Shown piece by piece: positions 29,520 through 40,702 of a stretch of 64,000 bases of DNA. Position 1 is the first letter of the stretch. Each line of letters opens with the position of its first letter. A program made the position numbers and the translations under genes. The stretch is from the NCBI GenBank assembly GCA_018136815.1, contig CM030940.1, forward strand, positions 1,618,213 to 1,682,212, written 5' to 3'. Origin of the DNA: Isochrysis galbana (lineage: Eukaryota; Haptophyta; Isochrysidales; Isochrysidaceae). The notes under the pieces were generated by a model that was not told the DNA's origin, searched no databases, and saw only the letters and a program-made list of their open reading frames with translations.

Positions 29520-29997
29520 CATCTGGGGTAGCGTCCAAGCCTTCCAGCTTGGAGAGCAGGTACTTCATGAGGGTTGCAACATCCTCGCTTTTGATCTCTT
29601 TCTTGTCCTCAGCTAGCTGTAGCTCCTGGGGGGCGTTGGCTCCTGGGGGGTAACATATACCCACTTCATGGGGGCATTTGTCAACAAAATAACCAAACCT
29701 GAGGTTGCAGGCTCTTGCCCGCCCATGAAGCCACGGTGAGAGACGAGACCCGTAGACCCGTTCGTTTACCGAAGCAAACGTGCAAACGTGCGGAGAGGGG
29801 CGTCTGCCGGCTGGCGACAGGGAGAGAGAGAGGTACTCCTATCAGAGATAGAAAAAAAGTCTTTTCCCGGTTGGCTCGTCCTGCTCGTGGTTGGCTCGCT
29901 CGCTCGCTCGTAGTCCAATTCATTCTTTCCTTTTCTCTAATCTTCGGTGGCCTACGGCGGTGCGCGTGCGCTTGCTTCCACGGCGGGCGGCAGGAGG
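29520..29997. other. Gap flank and 5' region of the transporter gene
   Basis: The first about 140 bp holds a minus-strand frame with EDKKEIKSEDVATLMKYLL of unknown origin. The rest, including GCTCGCTCGCTCG at 29896-29910, is the likely promoter/5' UTR of the next gene. Confidence 0.4.
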
Positions 29998-31945
29998 ATG
30001 CATCTCGCCTCGCTGCTGCTCTGCCTGCCCGCACTCGCGCCAGCGGGGCTGCGGGCGTCGGTGCTCGGCGCGCCGTACGCGTCGATACGCGTCGGCCTCC
30101 CGCCACTCGCCTCGCTCCAGCCTGCCGCCCCCCCCATAGAGCCGCTCGCTCTGCCGCTGCCACTCCCCTCGGCTACTGAGCGGGCACTTTCTGCCTCCGC
30201 GGCTGCCCTCCGTGGAATCGCGCCCATCGCGGCGCTCATCGGGCTAAATCAGATTACCCGCCTCCTGCTCCTCGCCACGGGTCTTGCAGTTCCTTCTTCA
30301 CTCTTTGCCATGCTGCTCGTGTTTGGAGCGCTTTGCGGCCTTTCGGTGATGGCGCCCTCTACTGCGCTCGCTCTCGGCGGCTTCTTCTCGCCAGGCGCAG
30401 ATCTTCTCAACAAGTGGCTCGCCACCTTCTACGTTCCATCTCTCCTCGCCTTCCCTCTTACGGCTCCCGACCTGGCGCCGCTCCAGATCGCAGCCTGCAT
30501 GGGTCTCTGCGTGGTCATGCTCTGCACAAACATTGCTGTGACAGCTGGCGCTTGCTGGCTCCTTGGCCGGAGCAGCTCGCAGCCGGGGGCTAAGCGAGCC
30601 GGGGCGGCGTTAGACCAATCAAGTCCAAGCAAGGATTCGACCACGGCCGATGATGAGCAGCTCCCCGTGGGAGCCCGCGCATCCGCGAACGCGCCCTCTT
30701 CTCGCAAACCGCGCACCCTAGCAACAGACATGCGCCTTGCGCTCGGTGCTGTTGCGTTTGGTCTACTGGCCGCCTTCACGTCAAATCGGGGCTTCGGGCT
30801 GGGTCACGTGGCTGCCGGATCCGCGTTCGCAAGGCTGACACGCCTCGCAGTCGATGGCTGCCTCACTGCTTCCATTTTTTCTGGCCTATGTGCTGGCGAT
30901 CGCGTCCACCCGAAATTGCGAACCGCCCTGCACCCCATCTTCGTCTCGACTGGTGCCGCCACTGCCGCTGTCATAGCGCTAGCGGTGGCGGGCGTGGGCA
31001 CGCCTCGGCAAATACTCCGGGCATTTCTCTATGAACCTGTGCTACGCGCAGCTGGCGGCGCTCCCTTGGTTGGCGGAGGAGCTCTGACTGCGCTTCTTGC
31101 GCCGACGGTCGTTTCGTTCGGATTGCAAATGCATAGCTACCGTGATCTAATGGCCGCACGTGCCAAGCAGGTGCGGAGGAAGGCGAGGGTTGCCCCTGTG
31201 GTATGATGGGGTGGTTCAGCGACTCCCTGTCCAGGCGGCGAGCGAGGGTAGCCAACAGCGCATTTGATCCTGCGTGTGGCGGAACACTCACATGTCACTA
31301 TTGCCTTGCATGTTACTGGGCACATAACACAATCCCGAATGCCTCGAGTTGATCGCAGGTCTTTGGGTCGCTGGCCATCGGTACGACCTTTGGACTCGGC
31401 AGCTCCATCCTGGCAGGCCGGCTCCTTGATCTCGCGCCCTCCCTGCGCCTGGCGATACTGCCGCGTGCCGTCACTACGCCGCTCGCACTCGAGATGGCGA
31501 GATTACTGGCTGCAGAGCCAGCTATTGTCATTCTCGCCGTCTTCACCACCGGGCTTGTCGTCATTACCACTGGGCCGATTATCCTGAATCTATTGCGCTG
31601 CACAGATCCTGTTACTCGAGGACTAGCCCTCGGCGCCTCTGCCCATGGTGGAGGTGTACTCGCGCTATCGGAAGAGAAGCAGGTGGGCTGACGTAGCCCT
31701 CCCCCGCCCAGCACAATGTGACGACTTTGCAGTGATGCATGCATCAATATGGCGATTGCCATCGTGTGTAAGTGTGCCACGTCTCCCGCCTAAAGTGGTG
31801 TCACCGCTGCCCTATGTTCCCCGCTCGCAAAATGCAGGCTTTTCCGTTTGCGGCGATGGCGATGGCGCTCAATGGTGCCGCATCTGTGTTGTTGTTGTGC
31901 ATCCCACCGGTGCGGCGCTTGGTCATCAAGGCAGCACTAGGCTGA
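29998..31945 (+). CDS. PLGG1: Plastidal glycolate/glycerate translocator (LrgA-LrgB fusion), 3 exons
   Basis: A 534-residue membrane protein from exons 29998-31170, 31359-31682 and 31838-31945; introns are GT-AG and all junctions are phase 0. The start is ATG 29998 (MHLASLLLCLPALAPAGLRA), a signal-peptide-like leader suiting secondary-plastid import. The N-terminal half has the LrgA/CidA pattern (GLAVPSSLFAMLLVFGAL and LNKWLATFYVPSLLAF). The C-terminal half is LrgB: TTFGLGSSILAGRLL, LPRAVTTPLALEMARLL, GLALGASAHGGGVLAL, then AFPFAAMAMALNGAASVLLL in exon 3. Plant PLGG1 has this fusion and exports photorespiratory glycolate in exchange for glycerate across the plastid envelope. The linker between halves (about 190-250) is Ser/Ala-rich. 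Confidence 0.93.
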
Positions 31946-33885
31946 ATTCAGTGTGTGCTTTATAGTCAGTCGTGTATACTACTGACTGTCGTGCACATGT
32001 TTGCTACGGGCCGCCTTGCGTCTTTCGTTGGTTTTGTGTGAAAAAATTCTAGCCCGGTCACTCTCTGTGGAGGTATGTTGTGTTTTTGGCATGAATATGA
32101 ATCTTCCGTTATGAACACGAGTCTTCTTTGCTACAGAGTGTCTTCTATGTTCGGTAGAATCAAGCAAGACATGCAGATTCGGGTTCGCCGATCTTAAGTC
32201 TCGAAATTCGCAGATCTGAGATTTATGATTCATGTTTGCTGTGCCACGGTAATCGTCGATCGTCGACTCGTGCCTTCAAGTAAGCAAATAAAAGTAGTAA
32301 CTCTTGAAGATGCTTGTATACATTCTACTACTACTATCTACTATCTCTCCCTTCCTCCGGGCACCCAGAGACGACGCCCTTGCCCCACTAACCACTAACC
32401 ACTAACCACTTCCCTTTCCGCTTATTCTCATCCCCCCCCTTAGTCCTCAGTCAGTCCTTTGTTTGTTTTGCTTCGGTATTGGGTTCGTCGACCCATGGCC
32501 CATGTCCCATGTAGGTCGCATTCCTTCGAAAGAGGACCATGCGAACGTTTTTATTTATGTTTACACTCCGTGATGATGAGATTGGGAGGACCTTATTATT
32601 ATAAAACTCCACGCGCGGAGTCTGGCTTCCACGCTCGCACGGTGTGCACCTTTTTCTTCATGGATGGATAAATAAGCACAAGGAAAGATGTATCCGCGCT
32701 TCTACGCCTTTCGAGGGACCAACCCTGTTGTTAAAGAATTCACGAAACGGAAGAGAACAACACATTGGCTGAAGTACTACAAGAGATGGAGGATTACTAA
32801 TTACTATGGAATGCCACGGCGCCACGGCTAGGTACTGCGTTCTACGATCTACGATCGACGATGTAGACATACTAAATGCTGAATGCCATGACAGATGATG
32901 GTTGGGATGTTACACAGAGCGTCTCCATACCATGCGACACGCTCTATCTATATGTGGTTGGTGAGCTTTTTTGGGGTGTGTGTGTGTGAGCTGTGGCTAT
33001 GAGTGTGTTGAGGTGGGATTGTAGCAAGATGTTCCGTACATGGGGGATGCGGGGTGTGGCGTCGCGAAGGGTGACGTGGGGCAACATGGGGAGCGACGTC
33101 GCGGGCCGGTGGACTGGCCCCTGACGAATTGGGATGGCCCTTAGGGCCTGAGGTCAATGAGGAAGGTGGCAAGCCGGCGGCAGGCGCGGCTGAGGAGACG
33201 GCTTCGGAGACGATGACGGGCTGAAGCCCGTCAGCAGAGGAAGGCGGGCAGGCGGGCTTGAGCGAGGGCGAGGACGGCGGCGAGAACGACATGGAACGAG
33301 CGGCGAGAGGCGAGGGCGAGTGAGAGGAGGGCTGTGATGGCAGGGGCTGGCGAGGCGAGGCGAGTTTGTTGGGTACGAGTGTTACGAGAGCGAGAGCGAC
33401 GAGAGCGAGAACGACGGCGGATGACGACTGGCGACAGGACGACGGACAACGACACCCAGGAAAACACCCCGACTCTCGCCCCACGACTTTCTCACATAAC
33501 TCGACTGAAATCAAACCCAAACACTCCGATCAGACAACAACGGACGACGATCAAAGGGCGATCTGTCGGCGATCTTGTCTGGAACGGGAATCGCACCATA
33601 ACGGAATCGAGGGGCAATCTTGCTACGCAGGATTCCAAGAGACCTACCAAATAAGACGAAAGGAGTGCGATGTGCCTAAGGGGGAGATGCGAAGAGGTCG
33701 CAAATTAAACCTGATTGCCCCCAGAAGCAGATAAAGAACCGCAGGGGAGATAGCAAATTAAACCTATTTGCGAGGCGCCTGGGAGGAAGAAAGGTGGGGA
33801 AACTTCCCTTCTCTTTCGAGAGAAAGAGAGAGGGCGCTCCACAACCCACGATCCCATGCATCCAAGCGAAGCTTTTGACCGAGAA
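31946..33885. other. Intergenic, no gene recognised
   Basis: It includes CCACTAACCACTAACCACTAA (32383-32409, 7-bp repeats), a TG run (32976-32990) and purine-rich GAGAGCGAGAACGACG sequence (33380-33420). A minus-strand frame (33520-32948) lacks an ATG start and is Ser/Pro-rich. Confidence 0.5.
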
Positions 33886-33955
33886 CGAGAACGAGAGAAT
33901 TATAACGATAAATACCGAACGACGAAGAGAAGAGCGAAGCCTAACGAGTGTCGAT
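33886..33955 (+). repeat. LINE 5' UTR-like repeat
   Basis: GAACGAGAACGAGAGAATTA and the bases that follow match the inverted segment 46655-46725, which lies upstream of a LINE ORF1. The two differ by a 3-bp indel and a few substitutions, and both encode ENENERIIT and ERSLTSVDS in one frame. Confidence 0.75.
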
Positions 33956-34159
33956 TCGCGAATGCGACACCCCCCTGCTAGGATCGAGCGTCCCGCGAGG
34001 AAAGAAGAGAACCTAACGGACATCGGAGAGCTCCAAGCAAGCCACGAGAAAGGCAGAAGAGCAATCCTGAACGAGACCGAATGAGCCAAGAGCGAAGAGC
34101 GAATAAATCCGAAGAGCGAATGAAACAATAAATCGAGAAGTTACGAATTACGAACAACG

Positions 34160-34450
34160 AACAATCGAGGACCGATGAGAACGCGGAACGACAAGAATCG
34201 AGAATCGAGAGCGAGAAACGAAGAACGCGGAACGACGAGAATCGAGAATCGAAGAACGAGAAACGAAGAACGCGGAACGACGAGAATCGAGAATCGACGA
34301 TGAATCGAAGAACGAGAAACGAAGAACGCGGAACGACGAGAATCGAGAATCGAGAATCGAAGAACGAACGACGAAGAACGCGGAACGACGAGAATCGAGA
34401 ATCGAGAATCGAAGAACGAACGACGAACGGCGAACGACGAACTATAAGAA
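34160..34450. repeat. Minisatellite of GAACGCGGAACGACGAG / AATCGAGAATCG units
   Basis: About five imperfect units of 45-65 bp combine CGGAACGACGAGAATCGAG with variable AATCGA and GAACGA subrepeats. Confidence 0.85.
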
Positions 34451-35018
34451 TAGTGCGCGACGATCGAAGAGACAGGAAGTACCACACCCGTCCGGACGAT
34501 AAAGTGTAGAATCGGCGGCCGGCGCGGCAGACCGCAGGACTCAACGCTGCAACCCATCCCCTTCTCTCTTTTACGAGAGTTTTACCTGGATGTTTGGGCG
34601 GTGTGGCGGCACCCAAGTTACAACGCGGCGTCTCCTGTTCTTCGATATATGAGTAGTCGAACAGCCAACGGCGAAAGGCGGCGAGATATCACGACGGGCT
34701 CGGCACGTCACGCGCGAGCTAAACGACGAGGTACGGGGGTCTCCTGACAGAGCGCAGCGAAAGGGGAGGGAGATCCATCCTCCGTGGTCGAAAGGGGGGC
34801 GAGCCATACCTCTCTTCCCGCGGGGGGAACTATTCGGCGGCCGCGGGGGACGTCGAGGTAGGAGAGGTTGATAGAATCCCTGGTCGTAGAGGACAACCTG
34901 GACGACCGTTCGTCGGCTTGCAGACTGGATGCCGTTGTGGTACGAGAACGAGAGGCGGCGACGGCTGGCGGCTGACCATCCGATGCCGTGGTAGAGCGAG
35001 AGTTAGGGACGACGGCGG
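34451..35018. other. Retroelement-flanking sequence, no secure gene
   Basis: A Ser/Thr-rich minus-strand frame (35094-34708, SRLVAADDETSETSAPKQ) follows the LINE ORF1 in a shifted frame and may be its continuation or another element. Confidence 0.35.
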
Positions 35019-35945
35019 CTAGCAGCTGCCCACCCCCCTGCTTAGGAGCGGACGTCTCCGACGTCTCGTCGTCTGCCGCCACCAAGCGCGACACACCATC
35101 CGCGTCTTTGTGATTAGCACCAGGTTTGTGTTCGCCTCTTCGTCCTTGATCTTGTATCCCTTCTCGTATGGTGTAAAGGAGATGGTGATTTTTTGGGATG
35201 CTTCGAACTCAGCTTCGGCTTCAGCTTCAGGTTCAAGGTCTTCGTCGAGTAGAGCCACCTGGGTAGCCGAGGTGGAGAGGGTGGTTAGTCCTATGAGCAG
35301 CCGTGTCTCGTCGGGGCCCTGCGGGCTTGATGCGGTCCTCTCATTGGCACCTCCTCCCAATGTTGTTTGGGTGTGGTGTCTGTCTGTTGGTCTTTGTTGA
35401 GCCGCTTGGCTCTCTGTCCTGTTTGGCCCACGTGCGCATGTGGCGCGGTTGTTGTCTCGTCGGCTCGTGTTGATGGCGGGGGTCTCTCCCTCGTCGTCTC
35501 CTTCGGTGTGTTTGCCTCCCCTTCCAGGGGTCCAGTCTTGTTCTCTCCCTGTTGTTGTTTCGCAATGTTGTGACAATTCCCCATGGGGGCTTTGTCCATG
35601 ATGGTGCCGGGCCGGCCCCTCGTGCCGGAGCACGAGGGCGGTTTCGCGGCTGTGTAGGGGCCGGGCCCGGAGGCCTCCCCTGATGGAGCGTCCCTCTGCT
35701 GTGGAGTGGTTGGTGGGGCTGTGGAAAGTGGAGTGGGTGTGCTGCATGCAGGCTTTTGCCAGCATGCAGGCTTGGGTCGCTCTGTTCTCTGTGATGTTCG
35801 GGCGCGGCCCGCTGGCTCTTGCGCCCACCTGGTCGGGCGGGTCGTCTTGACGCGGTCGCTTCGGCGACAGGGGGGTGTCCATGAATCCTTCGTCCATCGC
35901 GGCGAGGGCGGCGGCAGCGAGAGCGGGCGGCGGCGCGCGCTCCAT
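35019..35945 (-). CDS. LINE ORF1-like protein (MERA family)
   Basis: A 308-codon frame with ATG at 35945. It opens MERAPPPALAAAALAAMDEG, then SPKRPRQDDPPDQV, which matches the KRPR/KRAR...QV block of the ORF1 copies at 46623 and 47077. The middle is His/Thr/Arg-rich and low complexity; an acidic E-A repeat and KITISFTPYEKGYKIKDEE follow. LINE ORF1 proteins usually bind RNA; no RRM or zinc knuckle is visible here. The frame probably shifts near 35100. The start codon sits 4 bases after the hairpin at 35950-35967. Confidence 0.55.
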   Translation of the reverse strand: MERAPPPALAAAALAAMDEGFMDTPLSPKRPRQDDPPDQVGARASGPRPNITENRATQACMLAKACMQHTHSTFHSPTNHSTAEGRSIRGGLRARPLHSRETALVLRHEGPARHHHGQSPHGELSQHCETTTGREQDWTPGRGGKHTEGDDEGETPAINTSRRDNNRATCARGPNRTESQAAQQRPTDRHHTQTTLGGGANERTASSPQGPDETRLLIGLTTLSTSATQVALLDEDLEPEAEAEAEFEASQKITISFTPYEKGYKIKDEEANTNLVLITKTRMVCRAWWRQTTRRRRRPLLSRGVGSC

Positions 35946-35949
35946 GACT

Positions 35950-35967
35950 CTATCGTTTTAACGATAG
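35950..35967 (-). promoter_or_regulatory. Hairpin 4 bases upstream of LINE ORF1 start
   Basis: CTATCGTTTTAACGATAG: 8-bp stem CTATCGTT/AACGATAG. Same position relative to ATGGAGCGCGC as at 15691, 47082 and 49933. Confidence 0.75.
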
Positions 35968-37051
35968 TTGGTAGTTGGGCCCGCGACCTAAAATTAGGAC
36001 GAGGCGGGCATGTTGTTCCCCCCCCCTACCCGCAACACTATACTTATTCTTAGAACGTGTCTTTCCCCTCGGCACCCCCCGCTCTCCTCTCTCCCTCTCC
36101 TCTCCGCCCCGCGCGTGCGGTTCCAGCCGGGATCCCTTCTTCCCCTTCCTTTCATGCGACCCCAGCGGTTCTCTTGTTCCCTTGGCCAGCGAGGTTCGGA
36201 GTTTCCAGCGCTCGCCGCTCCCTCCGCCCCTCCAACGCCTCGCCCGCTCCCTTCCCGTTCCATTAGCCGTTAGTTTTCCCCCTCGTTCCTAGAGTTCCCA
36301 CCCCCTTCCCCTTCCGTTGTTTTTTCCCCTCCCGTGTCTTTTTTTTCTTGGCGCTCTCGCTCGGAAGCACCCCCTCGTGTCTGTCTCCCGTGTGTCCTTC
36401 CTTGTTACGTCCGTTGTCAGCGCCCGCAGAGGCCTCGCTCACGCCATGTAACAGGTAACAGGTCCTTTCAGAATACCTCCTAGGTCCTAGACCTAGAGGA
36501 CCTCCACACCACCATCACCTCATCACCTTCTCCCTTCTCCTCCCTCCACACGTCACACTTCTCCAGCCCCAGCACGGGCACAGGAAAGCCACACCTCCAA
36601 GTGCTCTCCCACTCCATCCCCACCCGGCCACTCACAAGGCCAAGACTTGATTGAGGGATGAGTGAGAATGAGCAAGCTTCCTTCACGTGGACGTGGGATC
36701 ACCAATAAGCGCACGAAATGGATTAGGAACAAGGCGTGCTGAATCGCCTTACCTCCGTTATGCGCCCGAGCTAGAGGATGGCAGCAGCACATCATTTCGT
36801 ACGGACGAAACATTAGATCACCGTGTAACATCACGCGCACGAACATGCGGGTGCGCACACGAGCACACTAACAACAAAACAAAAAACTGCTGTGCAACAC
36901 AGCCTAGGCGCGCAGGACCGCAATACAAGGCTACACCTTCTGCAGAATATCGAAGTAGACGGCCAAGAGACAGGCGCAAGGTCATTTTGCAGTACGAGGA
37001 GTCTGGGCGCGCAGTGCATCTCCACTAGCTCACGCCCTTCTCCCCTTGAGC
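35968..37051. other. Intergenic, no gene recognised
   Basis: Pyrimidine-rich sequence (36050-36420) followed by unique DNA. Open frames show no family resemblance. Confidence 0.5.
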
Positions 37052-37528
37052 TCATGCCTTCTCCTTGATTTGCTGCGCCGCCTTCTGGGTAACCTTCTGC
37101 ATCTCCTGCTGAGCAAGTGGAGACACGAGAAGATCCAGGCCCTGCTGCACCTCTGCCAAATTGCGCTCCTTGGCGATGTCCGCATTCTTCTCCATTCGCT
37201 TGTCCCAAAATCGCTTCTCGCGTGCAGATTTGATGGTCTGCACACGCTCCATTGCCCGTACTGTCTTCTTCATTAGGTCCCGGTCGTACTTGACCGGACG
37301 ATTGCGCTGGCGTTCGAAGTCAAACGATGTGTCCATCGCCATCTCCTTGCCTGCCGCCTTCCGGAACGCTTTAGTCCACCGCAGCTTGCGCGGGTTGAGC
37401 TTGTTCTTGAATGTCTTGTGACACTTGCCGCGGCAGAAGCGGAATGTCTTTGCGTCATTGCGCACAAATGTGATACCATGGCCAGGGTAGCAGGGGCCGG
37501 AGCAGACGTAGCACGTCTCGATCCTCAT
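37052..37528 (-). CDS. RLP24: 60S biogenesis factor RLP24 (ribosomal protein L24-like)
   Basis: A 158-residue single-exon protein with ATG 37528. It begins MRIETCYVCSGPCYPGHG, continues ITFVRNDAKTFRFCRGKC with the CxxC...CxxxC zinc-binding arrangement of the L24e fold, then NPRKLRWTKAFRKAAGKEM. The extension beyond L24e, FERQRNRPVKYDRDLMKKT and a charged helical tail, distinguishes RLP24/RSL24D1 from ribosomal L24. It acts in nucleolar pre-60S maturation and is replaced by L24 in the cytoplasm. It is transcribed divergently from RPB6 with 403 bp between start codons. Confidence 0.95.
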   Translation of the reverse strand: MRIETCYVCSGPCYPGHGITFVRNDAKTFRFCRGKCHKTFKNKLNPRKLRWTKAFRKAAGKEMAMDTSFDFERQRNRPVKYDRDLMKKTVRAMERVQTIKSAREKRFWDKRMEKNADIAKERNLAEVQQGLDLLVSPLAQQEMQKVTQKAAQQIKEKA

Positions 37529-37931
37529 GCCGCGCAGGCGTCCTCACGCGTGCGTCTCCCTGCGAGTGCGTGGGCGAGTGGGGACGAGAGCGGATGGCAG
37601 CCTGCGCGGCTGCCCCCCCGCGCCTGCTCTCCTCTCTCCCTCCAGCCTCACTTGTTCTTCTGTTTTCCTCGCTCTCTCTTCTCTTCTTTTCTCTTTTCTC
37701 TCGTCTCCCCATATTTCTCTCCGCTCCTTCACTCGGCCCTCTGCAGCGCCTCGTCTCAGTGTCTTCGTCGTCGCCGCGTTCTTAGGGAGTAAGTCAGTGC
37801 TCTAGTGCACGAGACCATTCTACAAAAGAAGACCCGCCGCAGTAGGACCAGTGGAGTTTGCCCCCTGCCCCTCTTCTACAAAAGAACTCCTGCGCTTTCC
37901 CCTCTCTCCTTCCCCTCAGCGTCCGCGCGCC
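37529..37931. promoter_or_regulatory. Divergent RLP24 / RPB6 promoter region
   Basis: 403 bp separate the two start codons; the centre (37640-37720) is CT-rich. It links a ribosome-biogenesis gene with a polymerase subunit common to RNA polymerases I, II and III. No defined core motif was assigned. Confidence 0.6.
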
Positions 37932-38680
37932 ATGGCCGACGAGGAGGCTGGCCACGAGGAGCCCGACGACAACGCGTGAGCGCGCGAGCGAGCGCGCCAG
38001 TGCGACCCTGCACTCACTGTGCCGGCGATTTGACCCTCTCCCCCGCCCCCCCCCCCCCCATCCACACGTATTGTCGCCGCAGTGACTTCGACCCCGATGG
38101 TGACGAGATCATGGACGAGGAAGAGCTGGGTGAGGAAGGGGAGGAAGGGGCCGACGGGCTGGCTAATGGGGAGCGTGACGATGGCATCGTCGAAATCGGA
38201 GAGCCGGATGGGGAGATTGGAGATGCCGTCAAGCCTGCCGACCGGATCACCACGCCCTATATGACCCGGTTTGAGCGTGCACGTGTGCTAGGAACCAGAG
38301 CGCTGCAGATCAGGTGCGTGGAAAGGGGAGAAAGTGTTGAAGGGAACAGGGGGGTTAGGCGCGCGGGGTAGCGGGGTGGCGGGGGCCTTGTGTCCCATTG
38401 ACGCGTATCATCTTAGCACACGTCCTCGCTCCCACTTACGCACAGCATGAACGCCCCGGTAATGGTGGAACTAGAAGGTGAAACGGACCCGCTGAAGATT
38501 GCGATGAAAGAATTGAACCAGCGGAAGATCCCCATCACCGTGCGTCGTTTCCTGCCTGACGGCTCCTACGAAGACTGGAATGTTGATGAACTCATCATAC
38601 CTGAGGAGATGCAGCTGCTGTCGCGTGATTACGAGATTGACGCGACGGCTCGATCGGCACCCACCTTCCGCTCAGGATGA
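37932..38680 (+). CDS. RPB6: RNA polymerases I, II and III subunit RPB6/ABC23, 3 exons
   Basis: A 169-residue protein from exons 37932-37975, 38083-38313 and 38446-38680 with GT-AG introns (107 and 132 bp). The N-terminus is acidic ([15 protein letters not shown], then an E/D/G-rich stretch), as in eukaryotic RPB6. The conserved core follows: [24 protein letters not shown] joined across intron 2 to [20 protein letters not shown], then [17 protein letters not shown] and VDELI. RPB6 holds the clamp of all three nuclear polymerases. The C-terminus runs about 25 residues beyond the usual end (after VDELII), which could be a real extension or an unrecognised last intron. Confidence 0.95.
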
Positions 38681-39844
38681 GCGGTTCTCTGATTGGAGCA
38701 ATGATTATTAAGTGTGCGTTGTCGAGTTGGGCCTTCTAAGAGTTTTATGCCCGACAACCAAAAGTTTTGCGCAAAAATTCCGCATTCGTTAGGGGCTGAG
38801 CACCAAAATATTTGTGTGAGTTTCTGGATTTCGCTGGACTTTGCCTCCGCAAAGCCAGAAGCATGGCCTCCGCCTCTGCTCATTTTCATTTTGGGGAGCT
38901 CAAATCGCAGTCTGTCTTATGTCGCGGTTAGGGGGAGAGCTGCCCTTAGGTTTCCCCAAGGGAGCCTCTCCCCCTTGGTTTCCCCCCTTGTGAGTTTTGG
39001 TTTCGCTTCGTCCGCGTCCCCTCCCGTCCGATCGGGATCCCCCGATCCCTGACCCCCCCCCCCTCTCTCTCTTCCCAAGTGTGTTAGTGTTAGGTCGGGG
39101 TTGATCATTCTCGATCCCCCTCCTTGTTTTCTCATGTGTGCGCGCCCTTTGTTTCCTTGTTTGCGCCCCCCCCCCCCCCGTGTCCCGTGTGTTTCTTGCT
39201 CTTTAGGGGTAGGTCAAAATATCCACAATCCACATTTTTTCGCCCAAATACCAAATATCCATGGGGGATATCTCCGATAAATCTCAAAGTTCGGCCCAAA
39301 TATCTCAAGAAATATCCATAGATATCTCTCGCTTTCGCGTCTATTGCACCGCATCCCCGCGCGCATCGCCACACATGCGCATGCCACCATGTCCACTAAA
39401 CCACTAAAACTAAAATTAGGCCTTGGTTGTATGTAGGTTGTTGGTTGCTCCTTCTCACACTATCCTACTATCCTTAATCCTTAATATTCCTAATCCAACA
39501 CCAATACAGTACATGTGGTGTGATGATACATAGGTAACACAAACATTATTCGATTACAGACACTAACGGAAGACACGATCACTTCGACACACCGCGAGTC
39601 TCGCTGGTTGCTATTTAATCGCAACAAAGGTGTCGTTCCGTCAATTATGGGACATCAATCAATCGAATGGAGCCATCAAATGTCCATAGTTGTTCATACA
39701 ACAATATTCACATATGAGGACCCTATTATCGATGTTTAAAATTTGCGGCGCGCGCTTTCAGGGGTTGGGCTAATTTTGGAATTCAGTCCCTTGCCCATGG
39801 CTCGCAGGGTGCAACAATCACAGCCGTGTAACATGTGCCCAAGT
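38681..39844. other. Intergenic, no gene recognised
   Basis: C-runs at 39050-39064 and 39166-39179, and AATATCCA-type repeats at 39215-39330; otherwise nothing notable. Confidence 0.5.
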
Positions 39845-40440
39845 GCCCAAAGGCCCCCGCGGGGGGAACCGATGCACATCGCGCCGTGCGCATGCACGGC
39901 GTGCCATGGGTGATTGCAACTCATCACACCTGTCCCGTGAGAGATCTCTCTTATAATGCATGTTTACGTAATTGTGTGTCTCGGGTACCACGGGGGAACC
40001 GCAGAGAAGCAAGTTGGTATGCGCACGCACGGCGTCCCCGCGGGGGAACCGATGCACATCGCGCCGTGCGCATGCACGGCGTGCACATGGGTGATGGGTG
40101 ATTGCAACTCATCACACATGTCCCGTGAGAGATCTCTCTTATAGTGCATGTTTACGTAGTTGTAGGGAACCGCAGAGAAACCAGTTGGTATGCGGTATGC
40201 GCACGCACGGCGTCCCCGCGGGGGAACCGATGCACATCGCGCCGTGCGCATGCACGGCGTGCACATGGGTGATGGGTGATTGCAACTCATCACACATGTC
40301 CCGTGAGAGATCTCTCTTATATTGCATGTTTACGTAATTGTAGGGATACCGCAGAGAAACAAGTCGACATGCGCACGCACGGCGTCCCCGCGGGGGACCC
40401 GATGCACATCGGCACGCACGGCGTGCACCTGGTGTAATTG
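39845..40440. repeat. 180-bp tandem repeat, about 3.3 copies
   Basis: GATGCACATCGCGCCGTGCG recurs at 39869, 40049 and 40229, exactly 180 bp apart, with a partial copy near 40399. Each unit carries GCCGTGC-GCAT-GCACGGC (7-bp stem palindrome) and AGAGATCTCTCT, with small indels between copies. Confidence 0.9.
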
Positions 40441-40702
40441 TGAGGGGCGCCGTGCGTGCGCATAACAACTTTTTCTCCTACTATGAAGGTGCACGCCGTG
40501 CGTTCACTCTTTCCGCGGGGGAACTCTGGGCGCGGAGTGCGGGCGGGAACCCTGGGGGCACCCCCCCTGGCCCGTTCCAGGGATCGCCCGCCGGAACCAA
40601 CCCCCTTTAGGTCTAGCCCACTGAAACTCGAGGGCGACAGGGCGACGACCTCCTTCCCCTGAATTCCACTGCAGAGGCCATCCACCGGATCGCCGTGGTT
40701 GG

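Noticed and set aside
32948..33520. 190-codon Ser/Pro-rich minus-strand ORF
   Set aside because: No ATG at its limit and low complexity; no recognisable domain.
39845..40440. CRISPR-like regular repeats
   Set aside because: Units are contiguous 180-bp tandem copies with no unique spacers, in a eukaryotic genome.
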